Origin: Betaproteobacteria bacterium
Lineage (GTDB): Bacteria; Pseudomonadota; Gammaproteobacteria; Burkholderiales; Burkholderiaceae_C
Length of the DNA stretch: 9,993 nucleotides
NCBI GenBank assembly: GCA_025354965.1
Contig: JANXLW010000085.1
Location: forward strand, 1-9,993
Direction of reading: 5' to 3'
Positions within the stretch are counted from its first letter, which is position 1; each line of letters starts with the position of its first letter. Below, piece after piece: positions 1-6,328 of this stretch. The translations under genes were made by a program, and so were the position numbers. The notes under the pieces were generated by a model, which did no database searches, had not been told where the DNA came from, and saw nothing but the letters and a program-made list of their open reading frames with translations.

Positions 1-122
1 AGCGGCATCACTGCCACCAGTGTCAACTCCGACTGAGCCCACTGCGCCAGGTCCTGACAGTCGAGCAAGGCCTTTTGCCCACTCTGGGAACCATCGTAGG
101 CCAGCAAGATCTTCTTGTACAT
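1..122 (-). CDS. Universal stress protein (UspA family), N-terminal part only
   Basis: This is the first 40 codons of a UspA-fold protein; the gene runs off the left edge. The translation begins MYKKILLAYDGSQSGQKALL. The hydrophobic first strand followed by the conserved Asp (D10) and the DGS turn is the hallmark N-terminus of the family, where this Asp helps bind nucleotide. The helix after it and the second strand (ELTLVAVMP) also fit. A good ribosome binding site (AAGGAG, 7 bases upstream of the ATG on the minus strand) supports the start. Family knowledge: small cytoplasmic proteins, often dimeric, induced by starvation, low oxygen or other stress; whether this one binds ATP cannot be judged because the GxxG-x9-G(S/T) motif lies outside the window. 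It is transcribed away from rsmD. A second, complete stress protein lies at 1589-2044. Confidence 0.88.
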   Translation of the reverse strand, partial: MYKKILLAYDGSQSGQKALLDCQDLAQWAQSELTLVAVMP

Positions 123-162
123 GGAGGTCTCCTTGTTTGAGGAAGGTTTTCAATGAAACGCG

Positions 163-191
163 AGCATAGATCTTGCGCGTGTCGGATGCAA
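163..191 (-). promoter_or_regulatory. Candidate sigma-70-type promoter for the left-edge universal stress gene
   Basis: On the minus strand a TTGCAT hexamer (186-191) is followed after exactly 17 bases by TATGCT (163-168). These match the consensus at 3 and 4 of 6 positions with ideal spacing. Initiation would fall near 156 and leave a leader of about 33 bases containing the AAGGAG ribosome binding site. The hexamers are only moderate, so this is a prediction. Confidence 0.35.
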
Positions 192-276
192 CCAGTCAAA
201 TATATTCTGGCGAGCCACAACGCCGCTGCAACGGTTGTGCCCGCTTCACGCATATCGCCTGGGGTAAGCTTTGCCC

Positions 277-903
277 ATGAAGCAAGAAAAATTTCCCGTC
301 CCGCGCAAGGCCGCCAGCAAACTTCGCTCGGTCCGCCTCACCGCCCCGCACCCTCAAGAAGTGCGCCTTATCGGTGGTCAGTGGAAACGTACCAAACTTG
401 CGGTGATCGACAAGCCAGGCTTGCGTCCGACGCCCGATCGCGTGCGCGAGACTTTGTTCAACTGGCTGGGCCAGGACCTGACCGGTTGGCGTTGCATCGA
501 TGCTTTTGCCGGTACCGGTGCGCTTGGCTTTGAAGCTGCTTCGCGCGGTGCAAACCAAGTGTTGCTGGTGGAGCAGGACACTACCCTGGTGGTGCAGCTC
601 AGGCGAATCCAGACGCAGTTGCAGGCCAGTGCGACCAACATTGTGCGAGGTGATGGTATTGCTGCTCTCAAACAGCTTGACCCGGCCAGCGTGCATGCGG
701 TGTTTCTGGATCCGCCTTTCGAATCTCTCCTGTTTGATGCGGCGCTGCAGGCCGCTGGCAGGGCCGTGACAGTGGATGGTTTTGTCTACCTGGAAGCGCC
801 GGTCTTATGGTCCGATGCGCAGCTGGCTGACGCTGGCTTATGCGTTCACCGACATCTGAAGGCTGGCGCCGTTCACGCCCATTTGCTCAGGCGACTGGCT
901 TAG
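277..903 (+). CDS. rsmD: 16S rRNA (guanine(966)-N2)-methyltransferase RsmD
   Basis: Methylates the N2 of G966 in 16S rRNA using S-adenosylmethionine during assembly of the small ribosomal subunit. The 208-residue protein shows the RsmD landmarks in order: RLIGGQWKR near residues 30-38 (RNA-contacting N-terminal signature), RPTPDRVRETLFNWL at 50-64, the SAM-binding loop DAFAGTGALGFEAASRGA at 75-92, and the catalytic DPPF at about 145-148. Length is normal for the family. I chose the ATG at 277 because GGGGTAAG lies 8 bases upstream; an in-frame TTG at 271 is less likely as it sits almost on top of that ribosome binding site. The next gene, coaD, starts 93 bases downstream in the same direction; the two are commonly adjacent in proteobacteria and may be co-transcribed. 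No terminator is visible between them. Confidence 0.95.
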   Translation: MKQEKFPVPRKAASKLRSVRLTAPHPQEVRLIGGQWKRTKLAVIDKPGLRPTPDRVRETLFNWLGQDLTGWRCIDAFAGTGALGFEAASRGANQVLLVEQDTTLVVQLRRIQTQLQASATNIVRGDGIAALKQLDPASVHAVFLDPPFESLLFDAALQAAGRAVTVDGFVYLEAPVLWSDAQLADAGLCVHRHLKAGAVHAHLLRRLA

Positions 904-996
904 TGACTGCTGGTCCACTGCATAATGCGACGCAGGAGTTCCCAGATATAAAAAGAAGCAGCCGAGCTTTAATCTTAATTGACCCACAGGCGCAAT

Positions 997-1497
997 ATGG
1001 CTCACAACGTGATTGCTGTTTATCCCGGCACATTTGACCCGATCACTCTTGGCCATGAAGACGTGGTGCGAAGGGCTACTCAACTGTTTGACCGCGTTAT
1101 CGTTGCAGTCGCCGCCGGGCACCATAAAAGGGCCTTGTTTTCCCTGCAGGAACGCATTGACATGGCACGTGAAGCGGTGAAGGATTACCCGCAAGTGGAG
1201 GTGGATAGCTTTTCCGGCTTGTTGCGTGACTTTGTGGTGGCGCAAGGTGCCAAGGCGATGGTGCGGGGCTTGCGTGCCGTCACAGACTTCGACTATGAAT
1301 TTCAGCTCGCCGGCATGAACCGCAGCCTGATGCCCAATGTGGAAACTGTATTTCTCACGCCAAGCGACAAGTACCAGTTTATCTCCAGCACCTTTGTGCG
1401 CGAAATCGCTTCATTGGGGGGCGAGGTGGAGAAATTTGTATCGCCGGCGGTGAATCAGCGTTTAATCGAGAAAGTGAATGGTCTGACGCGTACTTGA
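997..1497 (+). CDS. coaD: Pantetheine-phosphate adenylyltransferase (PPAT)
   Basis: Catalyses the penultimate step of coenzyme A synthesis: 4'-phosphopantetheine + ATP to dephospho-CoA + pyrophosphate, in the cytoplasm. The 166-residue protein carries the nucleotidyltransferase signature PGTFDPITLGH (residues 10-20), with the (T/H)xGH motif at T17-H20, the substrate-binding RGLR at 90-93, and the ATP-binding ISSTFVRE at 129-136. The length matches bacterial CoaD (about 160), which normally acts as a hexamer. ATG at 997 is preferred: the protein then begins MAHNVIAVYPGTFDP as in homologues, and ACAGG lies a few bases upstream. An in-frame TTG at 979 would add six residues without support. It follows rsmD in a conserved arrangement. 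The ATP-binding and catalytic residues are intact, so I expect a working essential enzyme. Confidence 0.97.
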   Translation: MAHNVIAVYPGTFDPITLGHEDVVRRATQLFDRVIVAVAAGHHKRALFSLQERIDMAREAVKDYPQVEVDSFSGLLRDFVVAQGAKAMVRGLRAVTDFDYEFQLAGMNRSLMPNVETVFLTPSDKYQFISSTFVREIASLGGEVEKFVSPAVNQRLIEKVNGLTRT

Positions 1498-1588
1498 ATC
1501 ATTGTTGGACCGAACGCCGTAGCGTCCAGCGCGCAAGTTCACTGCTCAGCCAGTTTGACTATTTTTACATTTCAAGCGGGAGAAAAAA

Positions 1589-2044
1589 ATGAAAATACTA
1601 TTGCCGGTGGATGGTTCTGCGGTTTCGCTCGAGGCCGTTCGCTTCGCCATACGCATGGCGCGCTCTGGTCTGGAGACCAGCGTTGTACTGGCGAATGTTC
1701 AGGAAAGCGCCACTTTGTACGAGTTGGTGGTGGCGCGTGACCCGCTGGTGCTGCAGGAGGTGAGTGCTGCCGCTGGTGCCCACACGCTGGAAGCGGCGCA
1801 AGCCCTGCTGAATGAGGCGAACATTTCCGTCGAGTGCGAAGTGGCGTCCGGGGACCCGGCACACACCATCATCGACATTCTGGAGCGCTATGAATGTGAT
1901 CTGGTGGTGATGGGCGCCAGCGGTACCAGTACCTTGCGCAGTGCCTTGCTGGGCTCGGTCTCCAATGAAGTGCTGCACGCAGCCGGTGTACCGGTGATGA
2001 TTGTCAAGTCCGCCGGGGTGGCCGCCCCCGACTTGCCTGAATGA
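1589..2044 (+). CDS. Universal stress protein (UspA family), ATP-binding type
   Basis: A complete 151-residue single-domain Usp protein. It begins MKILLPVDGS with the conserved Asp (D8) and has the full nucleotide-binding signature G109-x2-G112-x9-G122-S123, within VVMGASG through LLGSVS. This is the pattern of the ATP-binding Usp class (MJ0577-like) rather than the non-binding UspA type. The C-terminal VPVMIVK strand, used in dimer formation, is present. A purine-rich GGGAGA followed by an A run precedes the ATG. The stop overlaps the start of the histidine phosphatase gene (ATGA, 2041-2044), so the two are probably translated together. The 91 bases back to coaD contain no convincing promoter or terminator. 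Family role: stress survival through nucleotide-dependent signalling; the specific trigger is not visible. It differs clearly in sequence from the partial stress protein at 1-122. Confidence 0.95.
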   Translation: MKILLPVDGSAVSLEAVRFAIRMARSGLETSVVLANVQESATLYELVVARDPLVLQEVSAAAGAHTLEAAQALLNEANISVECEVASGDPAHTIIDILERYECDLVVMGASGTSTLRSALLGSVSNEVLHAAGVPVMIVKSAGVAAPDLPE

Positions 2045-2721
2045 CAGAACTCATCCTTATCCGCCATGGCGAAACCGACTGGAATCGTGAGCTGCGTTTT
2101 CAGGGTCAGGTGGATGTCCCGCTGAATGCTGTTGGGCACGAACAGGCGCGCCGTCTGGGTGTTCGTCTGGCGGCTGAGCCGGTGCACCTGCTGGTTTGCA
2201 GCGACCTCCTTCGCACTCAGCAAACGGCCTTGCCCATCAGTCAGCAAAGTCTGCAGCCGCTCAGTTACAACACGGTACTTAACGCCGCTTTGCGGGAACA
2301 ACACTTTGGCGCTGTTGATGGCATGCGGGTCAACGATATTCAGCTTCAACACCCACACGCCTGGACGCAGTGGATTAAATTTGAAGCAGACTTTGCATTT
2401 GCAGGCGGCGAGAGTACGCAACAGTTTCATAGCCGTGTGATGGCGGCCGTGCGTGGTTTGGCGGCGGCCTACGCGAAGCAAACACTGCTGGTGGTAACGC
2501 ACGGTGGTGTGCTCGACATGATTTACCGCACGGCACGCGCCTTGCCGCTGACCGGGCCGCGCCAGACCGAGATCCCCAATGCAGGCCTGAACCGGGTGCG
2601 CATCGACGGCGCTGCGATTGAGATCCTCGCCTGGGCCGACACACAGCATCTGGCGGACATGCCACCGCAACCGTTCTACGATCAAACCAGGTTGGTCGAG
2701 CTGGGTGACCGGCTCGACTGA
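2041..2721 (+). CDS. Histidine phosphatase family protein (phosphoglycerate-mutase-like)
   Basis: A 226-residue cytoplasmic phosphohydrolase or mutase of the branch-1 histidine phosphatase superfamily. Catalytic residues are all visible: the RHGE motif with nucleophile H9 (R8-E11), the phosphate-binding arginine in CSDLLRTQQT (R58), the proton donor E86 in LREQHFG, and the second histidine H154 in VVTHGGVLD. The size fits monomeric enzymes such as GpmB, CobC-type phosphatases or general sugar-phosphate phosphatases; sequence alone does not fix the substrate. The loop after the acid residue reads HFGAVDGM instead of the more usual FGxWEG. Translation is probably coupled to the upstream stress gene through the 4-base ATGA overlap, as no clear ribosome binding site of its own is seen. 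It converges on the GGDEF-EAL gene with only 3 bases between stop codons. Confidence 0.93.
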   Translation: MTELILIRHGETDWNRELRFQGQVDVPLNAVGHEQARRLGVRLAAEPVHLLVCSDLLRTQQTALPISQQSLQPLSYNTVLNAALREQHFGAVDGMRVNDIQLQHPHAWTQWIKFEADFAFAGGESTQQFHSRVMAAVRGLAAAYAKQTLLVVTHGGVLDMIYRTARALPLTGPRQTEIPNAGLNRVRIDGAAIEILAWADTQHLADMPPQPFYDQTRLVELGDRLD

Positions 2722-2724
2722 TGT

Positions 2725-5559
2725 CTAGTTTTGCGATTGACTTGCGACAGTCCTGGGTGCGCGCGGCTCAGCGTGGCAGCGACTTTTCGCAAACGCTTCA
2801 AACTCATCGATTGGTAGTGGCCGGCAAACCAGATACCCTTGATAGGTATCACACCCCTGGGTTGCCAGGAACGCCCGTTGCGCCTCCGTCTCCACACCCT
2901 CAGCAATCACGGTCAGGCCCAGGTTTTGAGCCAAGGCAACCACCATCCTGGCAATTGCCGCATCGTTCGGGTCGATCAGAATGTCCCGCACAAAGCTCTG
3001 GTCAATTTTGAGCTGATCGAGTGGCAGCCGCTTCAAGTAAGAAAGAGAAGAATACCCGGTGCCGAAGTCATCCAGTGAGAAACCAATGCCGTGCTCTTTA
3101 AGCGCACTCATCTTGGTGAGAACGTCCTCGACATTGGACACCAGCACGCTTTCCGTCAGTTCCAACTTTAGCCGCTGCGCCTTGGCGCCTGTGTGATCGA
3201 GTGTCGCCAGCACCTGGCAGACAAAATCTTCCTGCTTGAACTCAAGGGCGCTGACATTCACAGCAATGGTCAGCGACTCGAAGTCGGATTGGGTCGCCCA
3301 ACTCGCCAACTGAATGCATGCCGCCTCCAGCACCCACTTTCCTATTGGCACAATTTGTCCAGTTTCTTCGGCAAGGTGAATGAACTCTGCCGGCAATACA
3401 AGGCCGCGCTCTGGATGGTGCCAGCGCAACATTGCCTCGACGCCGATCAACTGGCGCTCCCCTGTTATCTGGCCTTGATAGTGCAAGCTGAAGTGATTCT
3501 CGGCGAGCGCCCGATGCAGATCGCGCTCCATGGCTGCGCGGGCGGTGACGCTGGCCTGCATGGATGGATCGAAAAAACGCAAAGTGTTTCGTCCCGTCGT
3601 CTTTGCCTGGTACATGGCCAAATCAGCACGTCGCAGCAGTTCCGCGACAGAGTTGATATTGTTACCGAACAAGGCAACACCAATGCTGGCTGTGCTGTGG
3701 TACGGGTGGCCAGAAAGATTGTAGGTTTGACCTAGCAACAAACGAATATTTTCGGCAACAATTTGAACCTGTGCAACTGCGTCAACGGTGGTCTCGCTGA
3801 GGTCTTGCAAGATCACCATGAACTCGTCACCTCCAAAACGTGCGACGGTGTCACCCTCACGCATGCAGTTGCCAAGGCGCTTGCCGACTTGCTGCAGGAG
3901 CAGGTCTCCCTTGTCGTGTCCAAGCGTATCGTTCAGATCCTTGAAGTTGTCCAAATCAATGCAAAGCAGCGCCCCTTCGCGCTGGTGGCGGGAACTGGCA
4001 GCAAGAGCCTGTTCCAATCTGTCAATCAGGAGCCGCCGATTGGGTAGTCCGGTCAGCGAATCGAAGAATGCGAGGGTCTCAATTTCGCGCTGCGCCTGCT
4101 TGCGCTCGGTAATGTCGCGCATCGCGACATAAGTGGCCGGTTCGCCGTCAAATATGATCTGCCGACTCTGGACCTCCAACTCCATTTCCGTTCCATCCAG
4201 CTTGCAGTATTTCTCCTCAAGCATGGGCGAAGCGATGCCAGTGGAAATAGTGGCCTTCATTCTCGCTATCACGACTTTGTGAAAATTGATATGAACAAAG
4301 TCGAGGACATGTCTGCCAACGATTTCCTTTGCAGAAGTTGCGCCAAACAGTTTGAGGGCGACCGGATTGACGTAGATGATGGTTCCGTTCCGATGCACAG
4401 CGACCGCCTCCAAAGACCACTCGACCAAAGTGCGGTAGCGCTCTTCACTTTCGCGCAACGCAAGCTCGCGCAGTTGTAGTTTTTCCAGCAGTCGATTGAA
4501 GCCGCCGATGAGTTCACCAATTTCATCCTGCCGTGAAATGTGCAAAGGCTGCAGGGGTAGATTTTGAGAGGTAAAAGACGCCAATGTTTTAACGGTTGCA
4601 AGCAGAGGCGAGAGCTGACGCTTCAGCAGCCACCAGGACAGGCCGCCGGCCAGCACCGTGAGCAGTATTGTGGCCAGCAACATCCGTTGCTGCGTATCAC
4701 GAATTGGCGCAAAAGCTTCTTTTGTCGGCAATTGAGCCGCCACATACCAGCCCGCGATGGGCACACTCTTCGCGGAGGACAGTACCTCTACACCTTTTGG
4801 ACTGACCCCAAGAATGGATCCTTCGTAGCCGTCAATGAATCGATCAATCATCGGGTTGACGCCCGGTTCGGGAAGCCCTTCCATGATGCGGCTTTTGTCC
4901 GAAGCAGTGACGATAAGGCGGTACTTCGGCGCATTCAGAAGAAACCCCCCGGTTTTGCCGTAGCGACCATTTGTTACGGCATCCAGAAAATTGGGCTTAC
5001 CCAGGTTTGTGACGCCCGAAATGGCACCAATCACATTGCCTTTTGCGTCAACAATGGGTACCGCCATGACGATAATCGGCGCCTTCATGGACTTACCTAT
5101 CATCGGGCGACTGATCGTTGCCTTGCCGTTTTTTAGCGCAGTTGCGGTGACCTCGGTGTCCATGTAGTTCACGCCAACCCGCCCTGCCGCAAGCGGGACA
5201 TCAGCGATGGCGGTACCGTCCAGACGCAAGACGGTGACGCCGCCGTTAAAGTGCCCTTGCAAGGTCAGTTGTTGTTCCAGGTAGGGCTGTATTGCCTTTG
5301 TATTGCCCTTGATGACGGGGCCCAATTGTCTGGCGACGAGCTGAAGCGTTGTTAAACGCTCGTTTATCTGTTGAGTGAGCTCTGTGGCGAGCAGTGAAAC
5401 TGTCGAAAACTGCTGTTCGCCGGTCAGACGCTGCATTTCTTCGCGCAGAATCCGACTGGCAAAGAATGCCAGTGACCAGATGCTCAGCACGAAAACAATC
5501 AGAGTGAACAGGGTCACTCTGGTCTTTAGTGATTGCATCTGAAGTACTTTTCGGCTCAT
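2725..5559 (-). CDS. Membrane-bound Cache-HAMP-PAS-GGDEF-EAL cyclic-di-GMP enzyme
   Basis: A 944-residue inner-membrane sensor predicted to make and/or degrade cyclic-di-GMP. Order: short cytoplasmic N-terminus; membrane helix about 15-34; periplasmic Cache-type sensing region about 40-285; second helix about 293-312; HAMP about 313-364; PAS about 371-487; GGDEF about 493-660; EAL about 675-925. The cyclase site is an intact GGDEF (576-580), with the product-inhibition I-site R567-E-G-D570 exactly five residues before it. The phosphodiesterase residues are also present: E708 (as EAM, not EAL), N768, E800 in ELTES, D830/D831 in DDFGTG, K851, E887 and Q907. Both activities are therefore possible. 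The start at 5559 has only a weak upstream AAGAA; M8 (5538) has no better site. The gene stands alone on this strand. An FNR-type palindrome lies 180 bases upstream of the start. Confidence 0.95.
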   Translation of the reverse strand: MSRKVLQMQSLKTRVTLFTLIVFVLSIWSLAFFASRILREEMQRLTGEQQFSTVSLLATELTQQINERLTTLQLVARQLGPVIKGNTKAIQPYLEQQLTLQGHFNGGVTVLRLDGTAIADVPLAAGRVGVNYMDTEVTATALKNGKATISRPMIGKSMKAPIIVMAVPIVDAKGNVIGAISGVTNLGKPNFLDAVTNGRYGKTGGFLLNAPKYRLIVTASDKSRIMEGLPEPGVNPMIDRFIDGYEGSILGVSPKGVEVLSSAKSVPIAGWYVAAQLPTKEAFAPIRDTQQRMLLATILLTVLAGGLSWWLLKRQLSPLLATVKTLASFTSQNLPLQPLHISRQDEIGELIGGFNRLLEKLQLRELALRESEERYRTLVEWSLEAVAVHRNGTIIYVNPVALKLFGATSAKEIVGRHVLDFVHINFHKVVIARMKATISTGIASPMLEEKYCKLDGTEMELEVQSRQIIFDGEPATYVAMRDITERKQAQREIETLAFFDSLTGLPNRRLLIDRLEQALAASSRHQREGALLCIDLDNFKDLNDTLGHDKGDLLLQQVGKRLGNCMREGDTVARFGGDEFMVILQDLSETTVDAVAQVQIVAENIRLLLGQTYNLSGHPYHSTASIGVALFGNNINSVAELLRRADLAMYQAKTTGRNTLRFFDPSMQASVTARAAMERDLHRALAENHFSLHYQGQITGERQLIGVEAMLRWHHPERGLVLPAEFIHLAEETGQIVPIGKWVLEAACIQLASWATQSDFESLTIAVNVSALEFKQEDFVCQVLATLDHTGAKAQRLKLELTESVLVSNVEDVLTKMSALKEHGIGFSLDDFGTGYSSLSYLKRLPLDQLKIDQSFVRDILIDPNDAAIARMVVALAQNLGLTVIAEGVETEAQRAFLATQGCDTYQGYLVCRPLPIDEFEAFAKSRCHAEPRAPRTVASQSQN

Positions 5560-5851
5560 GTCATTTCTTGGTGGCTAAGTCCGCAAAGTAAAGCTCCGAG
5601 TCTCACCTCATACTTCATTTCGATGCATCAAACTGCAATGCAATAAGAGGATGAGTGCTAACCGGCTATCCTAGCGGACTCGCCGCCCATTGGACATCCC
5701 CCATTTTGGGGAAACTGACTGCGTGCCCACCTATCCGTTGATATGGATCAACAGTTGGTCAGGGGCATTTTCCTCCTGGCTAAGCTTCTAACTTGATACC
5801 CCCACGACAGGGTTTGTGTCGCTGCGATCCCAGGCTGACAGCTGGTGAACG
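5560..5851. other. Intergenic regulatory region upstream of the GGDEF-EAL gene
   Basis: This 292-base gap has no convincing gene of normal size. It holds the FNR-type palindrome (5738-5751), a CCCCA/TGGGG dyad (5699-5711) and, on the minus strand, a strong AGGAGG (5772-5777) followed by a six-codon ATG reading frame that ends inside the FNR-type palindrome. No strong -35/-10 pair with correct spacing was found on either strand, and no clear terminator follows the small minus-strand genes. Since the gene on its left is transcribed leftwards, the region most likely acts as its promoter and leader. Confidence 0.5.
5738..5751. promoter_or_regulatory. FNR/ANR-type binding site (perfect consensus)
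   Basis: The sequence TTGATATGGATCAA matches the FNR/ANR consensus TTGAT-N4-ATCAA at all ten defined positions, and the dyad extends one more base pair on each side (GTTGAT/ATCAAC, 5737-5752). FNR-family regulators bind such sites when their iron-sulphur cluster is intact under low oxygen. The site centre is about 185 bases upstream of the GGDEF-EAL start codon, so with a long leader it could be an upstream activator or repressor site for that gene. I could not place a good -10 at the class II distance (-41.5) on either strand, so the target and sign of control are open. CRP-like sites differ (TGTGA half sites), making FNR the better reading. Confidence 0.6.
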
Positions 5852-6082
5852 TCAGACCCGTCGCGCCCAGGGACCGAGGGTTAATTGCTCCAACGCAACC
5901 AGACTTTGTTCAAATTTCGCCCACCCCATCATGGACCGCTCGATGAGTCCTGCCCGCACAGCTTTTGCATAGTGTTCACGCGCCAAGTCGAAGGGCAAAC
6001 CGAGCAATAGCTGAGCTGTTCGCCCAGCCTGCGGCCTGACTGTGGAAAAACCTGCTGGAGGGTCGATGAAATGTGCTATCAC
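5852..6082 (-). CDS. Small hypothetical protein, probably coupled to the DUF3563-like gene
   Basis: An unrecognised ORF of about 76 residues; no function can be assigned. It contains no predicted membrane helix or signal peptide. The C-terminal half (LPFDLAREHYAKAVRAGLIE, then a helix around MMGWAKFEQS) looks helical and amphipathic with several charged and aromatic residues. This faintly recalls short phasin-like helices, but I would not assign it on that. The start is chosen as GTG at 6080-6082, which overlaps the TGA of the upstream small gene (GTGA) and follows AGGG; an in-frame TTG at 6098-6100 would add six residues. Codon use appears ordinary for this genome. It would be co-transcribed with the gene at 6079-6261 from the promoter at 6292-6320. 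It may be a chance ORF. Confidence 0.45.
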   Translation of the reverse strand: MIAHFIDPPAGFSTVRPQAGRTAQLLLGLPFDLAREHYAKAVRAGLIERSMMGWAKFEQSLVALEQLTLGPWARRV

Positions 6083-6261
6083 CACGCCCTGTGACCCCAA
6101 ATCAGGCCGTTCGATGCGTCGCGGGCACGGATGTCAAGTTCGCGCATACGCCGCTCAAGGTCACAAGCGTCGTTGGCTTCAGAAAGATACTTGGCGTCAA
6201 GCTCGTCTTTTGACCTGACAGTGGGAATAAGAGCTTTGATGAGCTCGATCATTTTGGACAT
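6079..6261 (-). CDS. DUF3563-like small protein
   Basis: A 60-residue acidic/basic, soluble-looking protein beginning MSKMIELIKALI. The middle part, DAKYLSEANDACDLERRMRE (residues 23-42), has the pattern of DUF3563: a Tyr-Leu-Ser/Ala-x-Ala/Ser stretch, then Asp-Leu-Glu-Arg-Arg, in short proteins of about 45-70 residues common in Burkholderiales. The family's function is not known to me. The charged central helix would suit protein-protein contact. Two in-frame ATGs exist (6261 and 6253 on the minus strand), neither with a strong ribosome binding site; I took the outer one. A good promoter sits about 30 bases upstream, which argues for a real gene. It overlaps the next minus-strand ORF by four bases. 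Confidence 0.68.
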   Translation of the reverse strand: MSKMIELIKALIPTVRSKDELDAKYLSEANDACDLERRMRELDIRARDASNGLIWGHRAW

Positions 6262-6291
6262 GATGAGTCTTTACGGGATTGGTAAGCATAG

Positions 6292-6320
6292 AATATAAGG
6301 GTTTACCCCATAAAACTCAA
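6292..6320 (-). promoter_or_regulatory. Sigma-70-type promoter for the small-gene pair
   Basis: On the minus strand TTGAGT (6315-6320) and TATATT (6292-6297) are separated by exactly 17 bases, matching the consensus at 4 and 5 of 6 positions. Initiation would fall near 6285, giving a leader of about 25 bases before the ATG at 6261. The -35 hexamer lies inside an inverted repeat (6316-6328), and the spacer holds a GGGT/ACCC dyad, so the promoter may be controlled by a bound regulator. Confidence 0.55.
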
Positions 6321-6328
6321 GGGTTGAG
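6316..6328. repeat. Inverted repeat CTCAA-GGG-TTGAG over the -35 box (possible operator)
   Basis: Perfect five-base arms CTCAA and TTGAG with a three-base centre overlap the -35 hexamer of the small-gene promoter. A second, weaker dyad (GGGT-TT-ACCC) lies in the spacer between -35 and -10. Placement over a -35 element is typical for a repressor or an overlapping activator site. No regulator is encoded nearby, and five-base arms can occur by chance. Confidence 0.35.

Noticed and set aside
153..533. Plus-strand open frame overlapping the start of rsmD
   Set aside because: The translation looks low-complexity and unlike any family, and it conflicts with the clear RsmD frame.
947..952. TATAAA between rsmD and coaD as a -10 box for coaD
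   Set aside because: No -35-like hexamer is found at 16-18 bases upstream; simple A/T match only.
1555..1560. TTGACT upstream of the complete universal stress gene as a -35 box
   Set aside because: No -10-like hexamer lies at the proper distance; the position 17 bases downstream is the GGGAGA ribosome binding site.
1888..2685. 265-codon open frame on the minus strand opposite the histidine phosphatase
   Set aside because: It has no recognisable domain and lies wholly antisense to a well-supported gene with intact catalytic motifs; GC-rich codon use readily creates such frames.
3465..4132. Several open frames within the GGDEF-EAL gene on the other strand and in other frames
   Set aside because: They carry no known motif and are shadows of the long, fully motif-supported gene.
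5832..5857. GGCTGAC/GTCAG-ACC dyad at the end of the small minus-strand ORF as a terminator
   Set aside because: The stem is short with a bulge, the loop is about 11 bases, and no T run follows on either strand.
6235..6250. TTGAT...ATCA pairing inside the DUF3563-like gene as a second FNR site
   Set aside because: The gap between half sites is seven bases rather than four and the right half is incomplete.
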